This document shows, piece by piece, positions 1 through 13,863 of a stretch of 64,000 nucleotides of DNA. Positions within the stretch are counted from its first letter, which is position 1; each line of letters starts with the position of its first letter. Source of the DNA: Fomes fomentarius (taxonomy: Eukaryota > Basidiomycota > Agaricomycetes > Polyporales > Polyporaceae); the NCBI GenBank assembly GCA_022606135.1, contig JABYQN010000002.1, positions 1,860,001-1,924,000 of the forward strand, in the 5' to 3' direction. A model generated the notes under the pieces. It was given only the letters and a program-made list of their open reading frames with translations. It was not told the origin of the DNA and searched no databases. The position numbers were made by a program, and so were the translations under genes.

Positions 1-1032
1 GTGGGTTCTGTCCCTGACTAACCTTGTGCTGTCCGCTGACTTTCTCGATTGACGGTTTTAGCTCTATACAACACCAGCACCGCTCCCGTACCGACGTTCA
101 ACCAGCCCGCCAGTCCCGTTTGCAATCCAATCAACACGTCTCAGCCCGTCAGCCCAGATGCAGGTACAGATGTCAGCGGGAGCTCTACACCCCCTTCGAC
201 ACTGCGCAAGACGCGAGGCGTGAAGATCGCTGTGTGTTCCCTTCATTCACGTCCCGCCCGAAGCTCGCGGATGACTCATCGCGTCTAGTGCACGAACTGC
301 CAATATGCGAACAAGAAATGTGACGAAGGCCGCCCGTGCCGGCGCTGCGTAGTCAAGGGTCTCGGAGATACATGTGTCAGCGCAGAGCGGAAGCAAAGAC
401 GGAGGGCTGTCAGACAGCTGCAGACTGCGACTGCTGCCATCACCGTGTCGGCGACTGAGGTGGAGCTTGATGCTCCTTCTGACAGGACGGGCGAGGGTAA
501 GCGTCTAAGCTTTAGTGCTCGTCTTGTCTGTGGGGCATCTTTCTCACAGTCGTGGTGCGTTGCAGTAATGCCGATATCGACATCCATCCCGATACAGACT
601 GCGACTTCAGTCTACGTCGCATCCGGAACGTCGTACGTCGATGACAGTCACGAGATGGCTGACGGCGCGAGCACCGTTTACAGCTACTCCGAGTCCGTTT
701 CCTCAAGCAGCCCCGTCCTCACCGACTCCCTCGACGTTCATCTCGCCAATACCACCACTATCCCCAGCAGCGCCGCGACCATCGAGGACGACAACAACCA
801 TGACCTACGCAGGAACGACGGTAACGTGCACGCACCCATGCAAGTGCCCAACTGCTCCTTTTATGCGGAATTTTGGCCCGTCTCACCTGCATGGCAGCAC
901 CAGCAGCACCAGCAACAGTACTCGGGGTGGGACTACAGCGTCGGTGTCGGCGTCGATCTCAGTGCTAGCGAGCACTTTCCCATGCATACGCACCCCGATG
1001 CCGGCAAGTTTATGTCTGGTCAGCAGTTCTAG
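1..1032 (+). CDS. Zn2Cys6 fungal transcription factor, 5' partial
   Basis: Putative nuclear DNA-binding regulator; the true start lies left of the window. Visible exons are 62-231, 289-496 and 566-1032, with introns ending at 61 (acceptor gttttag), 232-288 and 497-565. The second exon opens with a Cys cluster spaced as in the Zn2Cys6 binuclear domain (C-x2-C-x6-C-x5-C-x2-C-x8-C, starting CTNCQYANKKC), followed by a basic stretch rich in Arg and Lys. The first visible exon and the long C-terminal part are Ser/Thr/Pro- and later His/Gln-rich and show no further domain. The 69-base third intron is a multiple of three, so its retention would also leave the frame open. What the factor regulates cannot be read from the sequence. 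I am sure of the zinc cluster, less of the last intron. Confidence 0.75.
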
Positions 1033-1745
1033 TCTCTTTTTTATACGCTGACACGATCGGCACCCCCGTTCGTTTTGGCGCCACCGTCGTCCTGTCCTGG
1101 CCCACTACGTTCGTGGATCCAACCACGAGTCCTTGCGTATACTCCCCTACAGTCCGCCCATCGTGTACGAATACTACTATACTATTAGCCCACATGCACG
1201 TATATTTACAATCCTCCATCCACACATACACGTATATTCGCAATCCTCCATCGATGCCCATACCCATGCTCGTGTTTTTTACCCGCACCTACTGTGCTTG
1301 CGCAATTCCCGAAGTTATCGGATGCCTATGGTGACGTCATCATCGATCATCCGGCTATTGCCGCCAGGTATCCCACTCTCACGACCTTTCAGTACTTCAA
1401 GTTACAGTGCTTAGTTGGCTGACCATTCTCCAAACACAAGACGATTCCGTCCTGCACGGCCAGACCATATATGCCCGGAGACCTGACTATGACTTGACTG
1501 TCGAAGGATTATCGGTCAAACCTCGCGACAAGCGGCCAGCCACGAGGTGCTGCAACGGTGCTTCAAGTTCAAAGCGGTGGCTCACTCCAGCCGTCCTCAG
1601 ACACAGTTAGCGCCCGTCGAATCCTCCGTTCGTCGATGACAAACTTGCCGCGATGCTTCCTAGCCTAGAACGCTCCCACGACATGTTGGTGTTCTCCCGG
1701 TGTTCCCTTCCCTCGTGCCTGTCGCTCTGTCCTTGAACGAACTCC
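1033..1745. other. Intergenic, no gene seen
   Basis: No convincing coding exon. It holds a 24-base near-perfect direct repeat at 1197-1220 and 1229-1252 and presumably the 3' end signals of the zinc-cluster gene and the promoter of the dehydrogenase relic. Confidence 0.6.
1197..1252. repeat. Short tandem direct repeat
   Basis: Two 24-base copies (1197-1220, 1229-1252), 32 bases apart, each beginning CACGTATATT and ending AATCCTCCATC, differing at two or three central bases. Confidence 0.8.
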
Positions 1746-2719
1746 ATGGTCAGTGCAAAGACAGTTGTGCTTGTTACAAGATCCTCCAAGGGAGGCATCG
1801 GCATCAATCTGTACGTCCTCTCGTCTGATATCTGCCAGAACTCGCACTTATGGTGGTAGATGCGAGGCCTTCGCGGCCGCCCGAAAGCTGCAGGCACGCA
1901 CACTTACGCCATTTGGCTCTTGATGTGACCAGCGACGGCAATGTGAAGGACGTCGTCCAGGCTATCATAGCAGCTGAAGGTCCAATAGACATCCTCGTCA
2001 ACAATACCGGCATCAGCAACTCTGGTGAGTTCCTTTGAGTTCCGCAGTATGTGGACGTGAGCGTGCTCAGTGACTAAGTTGGATTACGCAGGTGCCCTCA
2101 TTGACGTTGACATAGAAGAGTTCAAAAGGATTTACGATACGAACGTCTTTGCCGTCATACGCATGGCCAAGGCCGTCATCCCACACATGGCATCGCGTAA
2201 GCGAGGTACGATCGTTAATATAGGTTCGATAGGCGGTGATATGTGGGTACCATGAACTCTCATACTCAATGCCCCGCGCTTAACCATCCTCCTAGTTCTA
2301 TCCCATGGGGTGGTGCATATTGCTCAAGCAAAGCCGCGGTGCATTCCATCACCGACACACTCTACATGGAATGCAAACCGTTCAACATTGACGTCGTCCT
2401 TGTCGCTCCAGGCGGTGTCAAGTCTAACATCGCAGCCAATCAGGCATCAACCATCTCCCTCCCTCCTGATAGCCTCTACATCGACTACATCGACGCCATC
2501 CTTCGGAAGCTCCATAGCGGCCAGACCAACCGTCCCATGCCGACCGAGGTGTTCGCTGAGAGGACAGTGGGCGCTGTTTTAAAGAGGCCCCCTCCGAGGT
2601 ACTTCTCTATTGGGAAGTCGTCGAGATGGTTCCAATTTTACAAGTGGCTGCCGAGAAGATGGGTGCTGTCGTACTTTTGGAGGAATCAGGCGAAGAGTCT
2701 GTCGAAGCGCCCGATGTAG
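1746..2719 (+). pseudogene. Short-chain dehydrogenase (Ayr1-like), frameshifted
   Basis: Remnant or damaged copy of a classical NADPH-dependent SDR of the 1-acyldihydroxyacetone-phosphate reductase type. Exons: 1746-1810, 1860-2024, 2092-2242, 2296-2719; all introns are GT-AG with compatible phases. The second half looks intact: NNTGIS (for NNAG), a catalytic YCSSK (Tyr-x3-Lys) after 2320, and a C-terminus ending at 2719. The first half is broken. The glycine motif reads TRSSKGGIG, so the first Gly of TGxxxGIG is Arg. After CEAFAA about eight family residues covering the second beta strand are missing, and the frame shifts by one base between roughly 1875 and 1905; the upstream frame runs into TGA near 1916. 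A sequencing error could explain the shift but not the missing residues. Read as a likely pseudogene. Confidence 0.65.
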
Positions 2720-3790
2720 TCTATGGATGTGGCACCTGTGGCACTGTAGACTTGGGAGGAGAGCATAAAGTTCACTGTATGATCAGAGTCGCTTGCAATG
2801 TTCATATCGTCCTTCCCCCTGTACAGTTTGCTTAGGGCAATCGATGATACAACTTGAGCGAGCGGAAGACATCCTCGTCGATAGGAAGGCCACGTACTTC
2901 ATCCAGGTGTTTGGCTCCGTCCAGCACGCGGCTTTGCCCTCCGCGGCGACCCCGTAGTACAACATAGGCTGGGGAGTCGAAAGCGCACGCTCTATCATTG
3001 GCTGCTTCAATCTCTGGAGCGACGTGGAAAGGCGGTCGACGTAGTCTTCGAGTCAGAAGCCATATGTTGTCGTGATGTTAATGTTATTGAAAATCAACGC
3101 AGACGAGACCTCCGACTCGGCCACCTGTACCTAGTAAAGTTAGCGCTTTGCGAGTTGAACAGATTTAGGCGCCCACATGGGATTTCGCATCAGCGTAACG
3201 TCACGCGTTCCTTGTTCTTCTTGCCAACATCATGCCAACTCCAGTTACTGTCGCATATCTGACGGACAGAATCAACACACTGGACAAAGATACGTCGAGT
3301 TTGCAAAGGTGGACTCGAATCACTGTCCCCGGTGATGGTTCGTACTTCATGTATGTGGATCCATCTGGCATGCCCGTGGACATTTCATCCTCATTGTGGG
3401 TGGACTTACATTTGTTGTACAGATTGTGATGTCCAGATTCATTGACGATGACAAGTCAGAGTGACAGTCTTCTGACATTGCTGCAGAACGGGCTGGGGTT
3501 GGTTAGCCTGACATTTTCTAGCGGAAGGCATGTTGCCGTTCAAGTTGAGCCCGTCTCGTCACGTCTTGAACATGATTGCGGTAGTAAGCAAACATACCTG
3601 ACCTCGTACTCCTCACGGAATGAATCAGCAACCTGCGGAACTTGCAAACCAGCCTGGGGCTGTGTAGGCCTAGACAATGCCGGTAAGGCTCAATCGCAAT
3701 CCCTACAGGCGGATATGCTGCCGACGGTCCATACTCGAAGGCTTCCTGCTACTCCACCCATCGGGTCAAAGAGTTAGGGGATGCCCTCAG
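2720..3790. other. Intergenic with unassigned open frames
   Basis: No gene I can defend. On the minus strand 2832-3078 is open for about 80 codons without an ATG and ends in a stop; it has protein-like composition but I do not recognise it, so it may be an eroded exon. On the plus strand 3232-3429 and 3442-3777 are open but lack a family match and sensible splice joins. Confidence 0.4.
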
Positions 3791-3795
3791 TTATG

Positions 3796-3802
3796 TATAT
3801 AA
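3796..3802 (+). promoter_or_regulatory. TATA box of the kinase gene
   Basis: TATATAA lies about 195 bases before the kinase ATG at 3996. If used, the five 25-base repeats at 3843-3956 fall inside the transcribed leader. Confidence 0.55.
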
Positions 3803-3842
3803 GGAGGGGACCTCTAGCCTCCAAGCCCCCATCTTCTTCGTC

Positions 3843-3956
3843 GTTCCAGGTGAACATCCTCGTCCTCGTTCCAAGTGAACTTGAGCATTTTTCGTTCCAA
3901 GTGAACATCTTCTTCATCGTTCCAGGTGAACATTCTCTTCGTTGTTCCAGGTGAAC
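3843..3956 (+). repeat. Five-copy 25-base repeat in the kinase leader
   Basis: The 13-mer GTTCCARGTGAAC occurs at 3843, 3868, 3894, 3919 and 3944, a 25 or 26 base period. Copies 1, 4 and 5 have G and copies 2 and 3 have A at position 7. Each copy has GTTC and GAAC arms that are mutually inverted around a 5-base core, and each contains an AG/GTGAA string resembling a splice donor. The spacer sequence is less conserved and rich in TC. Confidence 0.9.
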
Positions 3957-3995
3957 ACATAAGATCGCCCATCACTCTCAATTGTGATCTTCACG

Positions 3996-5258
3996 ATGTC
4001 GAACCTCGCCAACTCCATTCCCAACCTCATCGACTGTGTCGTTGGGGACCGTTACAAGCTCATCCAGCTACTTGGTGCTGGCACCTTCGGTGTCGTCTAC
4101 AAGGCACTCGACCTCCAATCCCCCTCGATGTCCCATCCCGTCTACCACGCCATTAAGATCCTTAACAAGGCCGGTCGTACACCCGAAGAGATCGCTACCA
4201 TGCGCCTTGAAGTTGTGCTCCACGGTGTCGTCTCAGACCATCCCAACGTCGTCAACATCCATGGCACGTACGACGACAGCGAATACCTCTGCATCATCCT
4301 CGATTACCATCCCGGCGGGGATCTCTTCGGGTTAGCTATTGAGGAGGGGATATATGCGCACAACGAGGAGCTCCTCCGCTCGGCGTTCCTCTCCATCATC
4401 GACGCCGTTCAGGCGTGTCATGACGCCGGCATCGCTCATCATGATCTTAAGCCCGAGAACTTCCTGATGAGCGAGGACGGTTCAACGGCCTATCTTTCCG
4501 ACTTCGGTCTCGCGACCGACCAGCGGATGGTCCGCGACCGCTGTGGTACCCCCATCTACATGGCGCCAGGTTAGCAACCACCCATTACATGACATGAACG
4601 ATCACTCACCCTTCCGTGCTCTTTGTTTGTTGTAGAGTGCTGGGGTCGTGACGTGTACTGTCCCTACACTAGCGATGTCTGGGCGGTGGGTGTCATCCTC
4701 GCCAACATGGTCAGCGGTGGCAACCCGTGGGAGAAGGCGTCGCTCAAAGACCGCCGCTTCGCTCGTCAGGCGGACGACCTTTACTACCTCTACAATACCA
4801 TGCCCATATCCGAGGATCTGCACACCATCCTCCTCAGCACATTCATCCGTGACCCCCGCGAACGCATCACGCTCCCGGAGCTCCGCCAGATGATCCTGTC
4901 GCTCGACACATTCTTCCGCTCTACGGACGAGAAGGATTGGGCAGCTGCGGAGAAGTGCTTCGAGGAGCCGTCCATCCCTTACCCCCAGTCACACGCGACC
5001 TACTCGAACCCCCACGTCAACAAGCTGCGCCCATTGCAGCTTGATATCATCACCAACCACCGGAGTCTGTCGCCGAGAGTCCCATCCATCGGCTCAGTCG
5101 TGAGCATGACCTCGAGCGACTCTCCGACAGACTGGGAGGACGAGAGCAGATACGAGACCTCCTCGTGGCCACATACGGAGTCGATGGATGTATTTGTTGA
5201 GCTGAGGAAGAGCTCAATGGACGTGATCATGTCCCTGTCGGACAATTACCTGGCGTAG
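3996..5258 (+). CDS. Serine/threonine protein kinase (Ran1/Ksp1-like)
   Basis: Eukaryotic protein kinase of 398 residues in two exons, 3996-4569 and 4636-5258; the 66-base intron splits the Glu of the APE motif (MAPE). Visible subdomains: glycine loop GAGTFGVVYKA (residues 27-37), ATP-binding Lys in HAIKILNK (Lys54), catalytic loop HHDLKPEN, DFG, APE, and SDVWAVGVILANM. The usual HRD is HHD, so the Arg before the catalytic Asp is replaced by His; all other catalytic residues are present. The tail after about residue 310 is low-complexity and Ser-rich with no domain. The ATG at 3996 was chosen because upstream in-frame codons contain only GTG. Closest family by motif order is Ran1/Ksp1 in fungi, an inference. 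The leader contains a TATA box and five tandem repeats, suggesting special control of transcription or translation. Confidence 0.88.
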
Positions 5259-5977
5259 TTGCTCCTCCAAGCCATCGACGTTGCAGGCACCGTTGCGATG
5301 TGGTGGATAGACTCGGACTGTAGACGTTTCAACTACTATATTCATTATCAACACACTTTCTATTGCATCCCCAAATCAATACAGAGCACTTCGCTCTGGC
5401 TCAGTCTCCTCCAATATGGGGAATATGAGCTGGGAACCTTGTGTATAACAGTCTGCGTGCCTCAAGCATTCACAATGCCGTAAGACCCTCTATCCGAGTG
5501 TTGAAGTTCTCGATGGGGCACCCGGGCCGCTCGCTTGTCGCAGGCCAACATGCTGACACAGCAACAGCGGCCGCGCTTTCTTCAGTTCATGAAGGCAGGG
5601 ATGTGAGCTTGTTCGTTGTATTCTTCACCGTGCACCTTCCCCGGAAGATCGGTCGCAACAAACTTGAGGCAGGCAAAGACACAACTTGTGTTGCCACAAA
5701 GTCGTGATCTCATCCGCGTCTCGACACGGAGTAACAGCTATGTAACAACGACCACGACTGTCGCATGCAGCTCGCCAGTAGGCGATCAGAGAGAGGAGAG
5801 TTAGCACTTGTCGTTCGTAAAACGAGCGTGTAGTATAACGAGTGTGTACAGTATGTGCATAGGGCGTACAGAAGAAAATAGTAGGTTCCCAAGTACCGAA
5901 CCTCCTCCTTCAATTCGATTCATTCCGAGTCCTGAGGTCGCCAAACGAGTTCCTTGGTTGGATATAGTACGCATTTC
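5259..5977. other. Intergenic between convergent genes
   Basis: Lies between the 3' ends of the kinase (+) and the first glucanase (-). I see no coding exon or RNA gene. Confidence 0.6.
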
Positions 5978-7738
<1,761 letters not shown>

Positions 7739-7828
7739 GGTTCGTCGCGGGCTATGCAGCAGACCCAAACGCGAGGAAAGTGGTGGTGAGGGAGGATGGG
7801 GGGCAAGGCGGCGGGGGATGCATGCTGG

Positions 7829-7837
7829 GTTATATAG
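7829..7837 (-). promoter_or_regulatory. TATA box of glucanase copy A
   Basis: TATATA on the minus strand about 95 bases before the ATG at 7738. Confidence 0.5.
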
Positions 7838-9196
7838 GGCGGTAGAAGCATGGAGCTGCAGAATGGTGCTGACACGGAAGTTTGGTAGAGTCGTTCGCCA
7901 TCATTTCTTGCGACACGGATCCGAATACGCACTGGTCCTGCACCGAGTGCACGTGTTCTTGTGGCCTCCTGCAGCCGAGGCTTGGGCTTGGGTGCGGCCA
8001 TCAGCCCATAACAGTACTCTGCGGGTACGCAGGCGTGAGGGTCAGTTATGCGTTATTTGATGGCCATTTCGTCCATCGGAAAGGCTTGCGCATGCGGGTC
8101 GCTACTGACGGCGTCCCATCCTTCACCAGACATTCGACCTTCAAACACTTCGCTGGCAGTTGCGCGTGTGACCATGGGCTTGCTTCTGTGTACCTGAGGA
8201 CCACAAGGCAGTATGCCGACATATGATAGCACCAGGGCGACACGGAACTCAAGAGCGCGGAGCAGGTCTCATGAACGCGGCCCAATAGCGCTCATAGAGC
8301 CGTGCCTCCGGTCGATGCTTGTCCCGGTAACCATATGCATATCGCCCAACTTGCTCCTCAAACATTCTCGTTCTCTTTCCACACCGTGCCCGTGTATTGC
8401 TAGGTATCTGCGTCAGGTATCTGTCAGTAACGGCGTCATCTATGATACCTGTTAGCGGCGATATACGTACTACGCCGCAGACGATGGACAGATTGCAAGA
8501 ATGGGCCGTGCTTCCCTGCTTCTCAGACTACATAACCCAGTTGTGCGCTGCGCTACGCCTATGGTGCGCACTATCACCGTTCTTAGAGTACTATGGGAAC
8601 CTGACGCCGAAGGAAGCCCGGGCGCATAACTCGTCAGATCAGGCCCGAGAAATCCCCAAACGCGACCTCGAAAGGAGATGGAAGCTTGAAGAGAGGTGGC
8701 GTGCGCAACTGAGCCAGGTACAGAAGCACTGGCTCGGCGGTGTCGCTCATCGGAGACAGATGGTGACCGTGAGGGTAACAAGTCAAAGTATGTGCACGTC
8801 ACCGTAGCCAGTGAAGGAGACGATGGTAGTATGATACCCAGCTATGTACCTTCACAGGCTCATCAATCCGACGTAGCGAGGTCGAAACACCGACGTCGAC
8901 GCCATAAGATGCGACAACATCCAACAAAGCTGAACGAGAGATGGAAGTACTACTGTTGTCCGAGCATGAGAGCAGCAGCGACATATTAAGATCGTGCGAT
9001 CATGCCGCGAGTCTATTTTGAACGATCATGCACAGTGGATACGAATGCCACCAGTGACGACCAGACTTGGTATGATCCGAGGTCCAACACAACCAGTCAT
9101 GATATCATTAGTGTGGACGTTTCATTAAGTCCGAAGTTCGAAATTGTCTGAATACCACCCGGAAGCAAGGAGAGACATCGATATCGTCCAGTCACT
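7838..9196. other. Intergenic between the two glucanases
   Basis: About 1.3 kb without a supported exon. It holds the promoter of copy A and the 3' flank of copy B. The longest open stretch, near 8397-8807 (+), has no recognisable motif and no splice context. Confidence 0.6.
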
Positions 9197-10903
<1,707 letters not shown>

Positions 10904-10954
10904 GGTTCGTCGGGGTTTAGCGGACGCGGGGGAGAGGTAGCGGTCGGAGGCCAG

Positions 10955-10960
10955 TTTATA
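10955..10960 (-). promoter_or_regulatory. TATA box of glucanase copy B
   Basis: TATAAA read on the minus strand, 52 bases upstream of the ATG at 10903. Confidence 0.5.
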
Positions 10961-11538
10961 TGGACCTTTGGACGCATGGACGTGAAGGATAGATGTGACG
11001 CAAAATCTTGGCAACTTTGTTCTCCGTCACCTTAGGCGAGGTGGATATGAGTACGTACTCCAATGTTGCGGTGATCTCCGGCTCCACCGGAGGAGGCAGT
11101 CGCTCGCAAACCATCGACACTGCATATGTCCCCACAGTCTATACCGCGTCAAGCGACATGGATCCCGAAGGGTACTCTACGCTGCGCTGTTTGATGTTAT
11201 GCGTAATATGGTGTCATAGCCAGACTTGACGATTCCTAACGTCAGCGAAAGGCCAGTACTCTCCTCTGCTCACCTATCCCTCTCGGTGTTCTTCCGAATG
11301 AATAGAAGGTCAGCTACCTGCCATTTATAATGTCAGCGATGACATGTGGTTGCAGCCAAAACACGTACCCAATAGGCCATAGCCAGGGTGAGTTATATGG
11401 CAAGGTAAGCAGGATTGAGAACGACGAAAAAAAAAACAATGTCCATTGGTGACAACATGACTACGATAGGATATCCGATGATGATACAGTCCGTTCCACG
11501 CCTCCAGTAGTCCATGTTCCTACTCCTACATTACCATA
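10961..11538. other. Intergenic, no gene seen
   Basis: Between the promoter of glucanase B and the 3' end of the UDP-GlcNAc pyrophosphorylase gene. No coding exon recognised. Confidence 0.6.
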
Positions 11539-13076
11539 TTACACGAGCGCGTCGAGCTCTTCGATCGACTCGACGTACCCCGATCGCGTAAATGTCTTGC
11601 CCTTGACCGACTCGAGACCTTCGCCCGCGTACGTCACAAGGGGCGAGAGCTCGATCTCCACTCCCTCGTTTACCGTAGCCCCGGCTGCCTCGAGGAATCG
11701 GCGGTGCTGGGCGAGCAGGTCGCGGCGACTCGTCTGAGGGTCGTCCGACCCGGTGCCAGGTGCATTTTTGAGTGGGCTGAATTCTTCCACACGTGCGACC
11801 TCCAGGACGGCGAAGTGCTTAGTGAAGGGGAAGACGTCGAACACGAACATCTCAAGCTTCATGCCGTTCGGCTTGGATGGCTTGACGGTCTCGCCCGAGG
11901 AGAGATCGACGTGAGGAATTTTCTTCCGCGCAATGTGGAACGCAAGCTCGTCCTCGAATGCCTCGGTCGAGCGGAGGAAGGCGGTAGTGTAGAAGTGGTT
12001 CACAATGTTGCCCGCACGGAACGCGAGCTCGCCAGTGGGCGTGCGGCGCTCAGCCTGCTCTTGCGTGATCTCCGAGTACTCGACTACAGAGAACTTGTCA
12101 CCACGGACGACTACGACGCCGACGGACTCGGTCGGGTAGGCTTTGGGCACGACCTTCGCGGCACAGTCGGCTTGCTTCTGGATGCAGTACCCAACGAAAA
12201 TGGGATCGGCGATCTTGACTAGGCAGTTGTCGACGCAGTACGAGTGCACGTATAGGACCTTGCGCCGGTCGAGGTCAGAGAGAACGGTATGCGACTTGTC
12301 GGTGGGGGTAAGTGGTTGGCGGAGGGCGGCGTAGAGACCGCCGTTGCCATCGGGTGCGACTGCTACCCGTGAGCGCTTCTCAAGAAGCACCTTCCCGTCC
12401 ATCGTGAGGCATGGTAGGGTTCCTGACGGAGCGCTTGGTTTAGACGCGAGCGATTGCGGAGACTTTACGTGTCAGGCGTACCTTGCTCGAAGAAGATGAC
12501 ATGCTTAGGGTCGAGTCCGAAGTACTTATGCGTCTTGAAGAACAACTCCGTCTCCTTCCTCGTCGGCCCACTCGTCATGACGTACCACGGAATGACGACC
12601 GACGCAGGCTGCTTACCGGCGGACTGAGCAGCGAGTGTCTGCAGACGCGCGATGCGCTCGGCCTGGTACTGGAAGAGCGACTTGTGTGACGGGAGGCCAA
12701 TGTCGTAACAACCCTTGGGCGCGGTGCTACCCAACCGCGTGCCCTGGCCGCCCGCCATGAGGAGAACACCGACCTCGCCGCGCGCGATGGCCTGGAGACC
12801 AATCTCGCGCCATTCCCGCTCCTTCTCGGGCAGCCCAATGACAGAGTCCGCGGCGGAATCGGGGAGGGGCTGGATGACCTCCTTACCCAGGTTGTTCGCA
12901 AGCTCCTTCTCAGATGAGACGGCCTTGCGGTATATGCGATTGACGCGCTCGATGTCGAGGGCTTGGAGCTGGGCGCGCAGCTCATCACGCTCGGATTCAG
13001 AGAGGTCGTCCCAGAAGGCGAACAGGTGTCCCTGGTTGGCGGACTCGTAGCGTTCGCGGAGATGGTTGATGGTCAT
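11539..13076 (-). CDS. UAP1: UDP-N-acetylglucosamine pyrophosphorylase
   Basis: Cytosolic enzyme making UDP-GlcNAc from UTP and GlcNAc-1-phosphate, the last step of precursor supply for chitin, N-glycans and GPI anchors. Protein of 492 residues, the normal family length. Two exons, 13076-12482 and 12422-11539; the 59-base intron lies after FFEQG and splits the Gly codon. The nucleotidyltransferase signature LMAGGQGTRLG is at residues 106-116, followed by the KG of STAPKG; further typical strings are PWYVMTSGPT, NGGLYAAL, YVDNCLVK-like HSYCVDNCLVK and the GNIVNHF segment. The ATG at 13076 is the first in frame and gives the usual N-terminus. Long Leu/Glu-rich residues 1-60 are also typical. 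Every key residue I can check is present. Very confident. Confidence 0.96.
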
Positions 13077-13863
13077 CGGGGCGTGCGGTGTGGAGGGGTC
13101 GGGGGTCGTGAATGAGGCGTAGACGTGGCCGTGGACGGAAAGGAGAGAGTTGAGATGAACGTGTGTGGGGAAGGCGAGCAGTACTTATGCGTGTCGGACG
13201 CGTTTGGGGATGCGATGATGCAAGGCGCAGCCCGAGATCTGGTACTTAATACCGTAATCATATCTGCTCGCTCGGAATTCACCGCATCCGGGCAGCGCCC
13301 CCGCCCGCCCATGGCTCTCCCCTTCTTGCCATCCACAACCATCTCGTACGCACGCTTGCGATGTATTGTGGACAAATGCGCCCCAATCTCCAACGTTACC
13401 AACGCCTATAGGTTGCGTCCTCCCCCGCTCGCCTTGGACGGCGTCCGGAGCCCGGTTAGTCCGATAGTCAAACTGGAATGCTGTTCAGCCTGTTCTTCCT
13501 GCAATGCAGCCATCACGTACGTTGCTCTGACGGCGAACCAGAATCCTTCAAGACCATCGAAGTTCTAGCTCGGTTCGCTACCATGCTCAAACGGGGGCAC
13601 ATAGATTAGAGACAGATCTTGTGTCGGCGATGAATTATGCAAGACGTCAAGGTGGTACGATGTGCTTAGTAGAGATTGTTGGAACACGGTGGGAGAGGGT
13701 GCCGGTGAGGCGTGAGTATATCAACCCTGGGGCTCGGGTGGGTATGGGCTACCACCCTACGACTATATGTAGCCTGTCAGTGTTGGACGGCAGTCTGCTC
13801 ACCATAATTGGACGATATCCATTCCATGAGGGTCTCAGCGTACACGGACATGGAAAAGTGATA
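13077..13863. other. Intergenic, UAP1 promoter region
   Basis: Upstream of UAP1 and downstream of the taxilin-like gene, both on the minus strand. No further gene supported. Confidence 0.55.
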
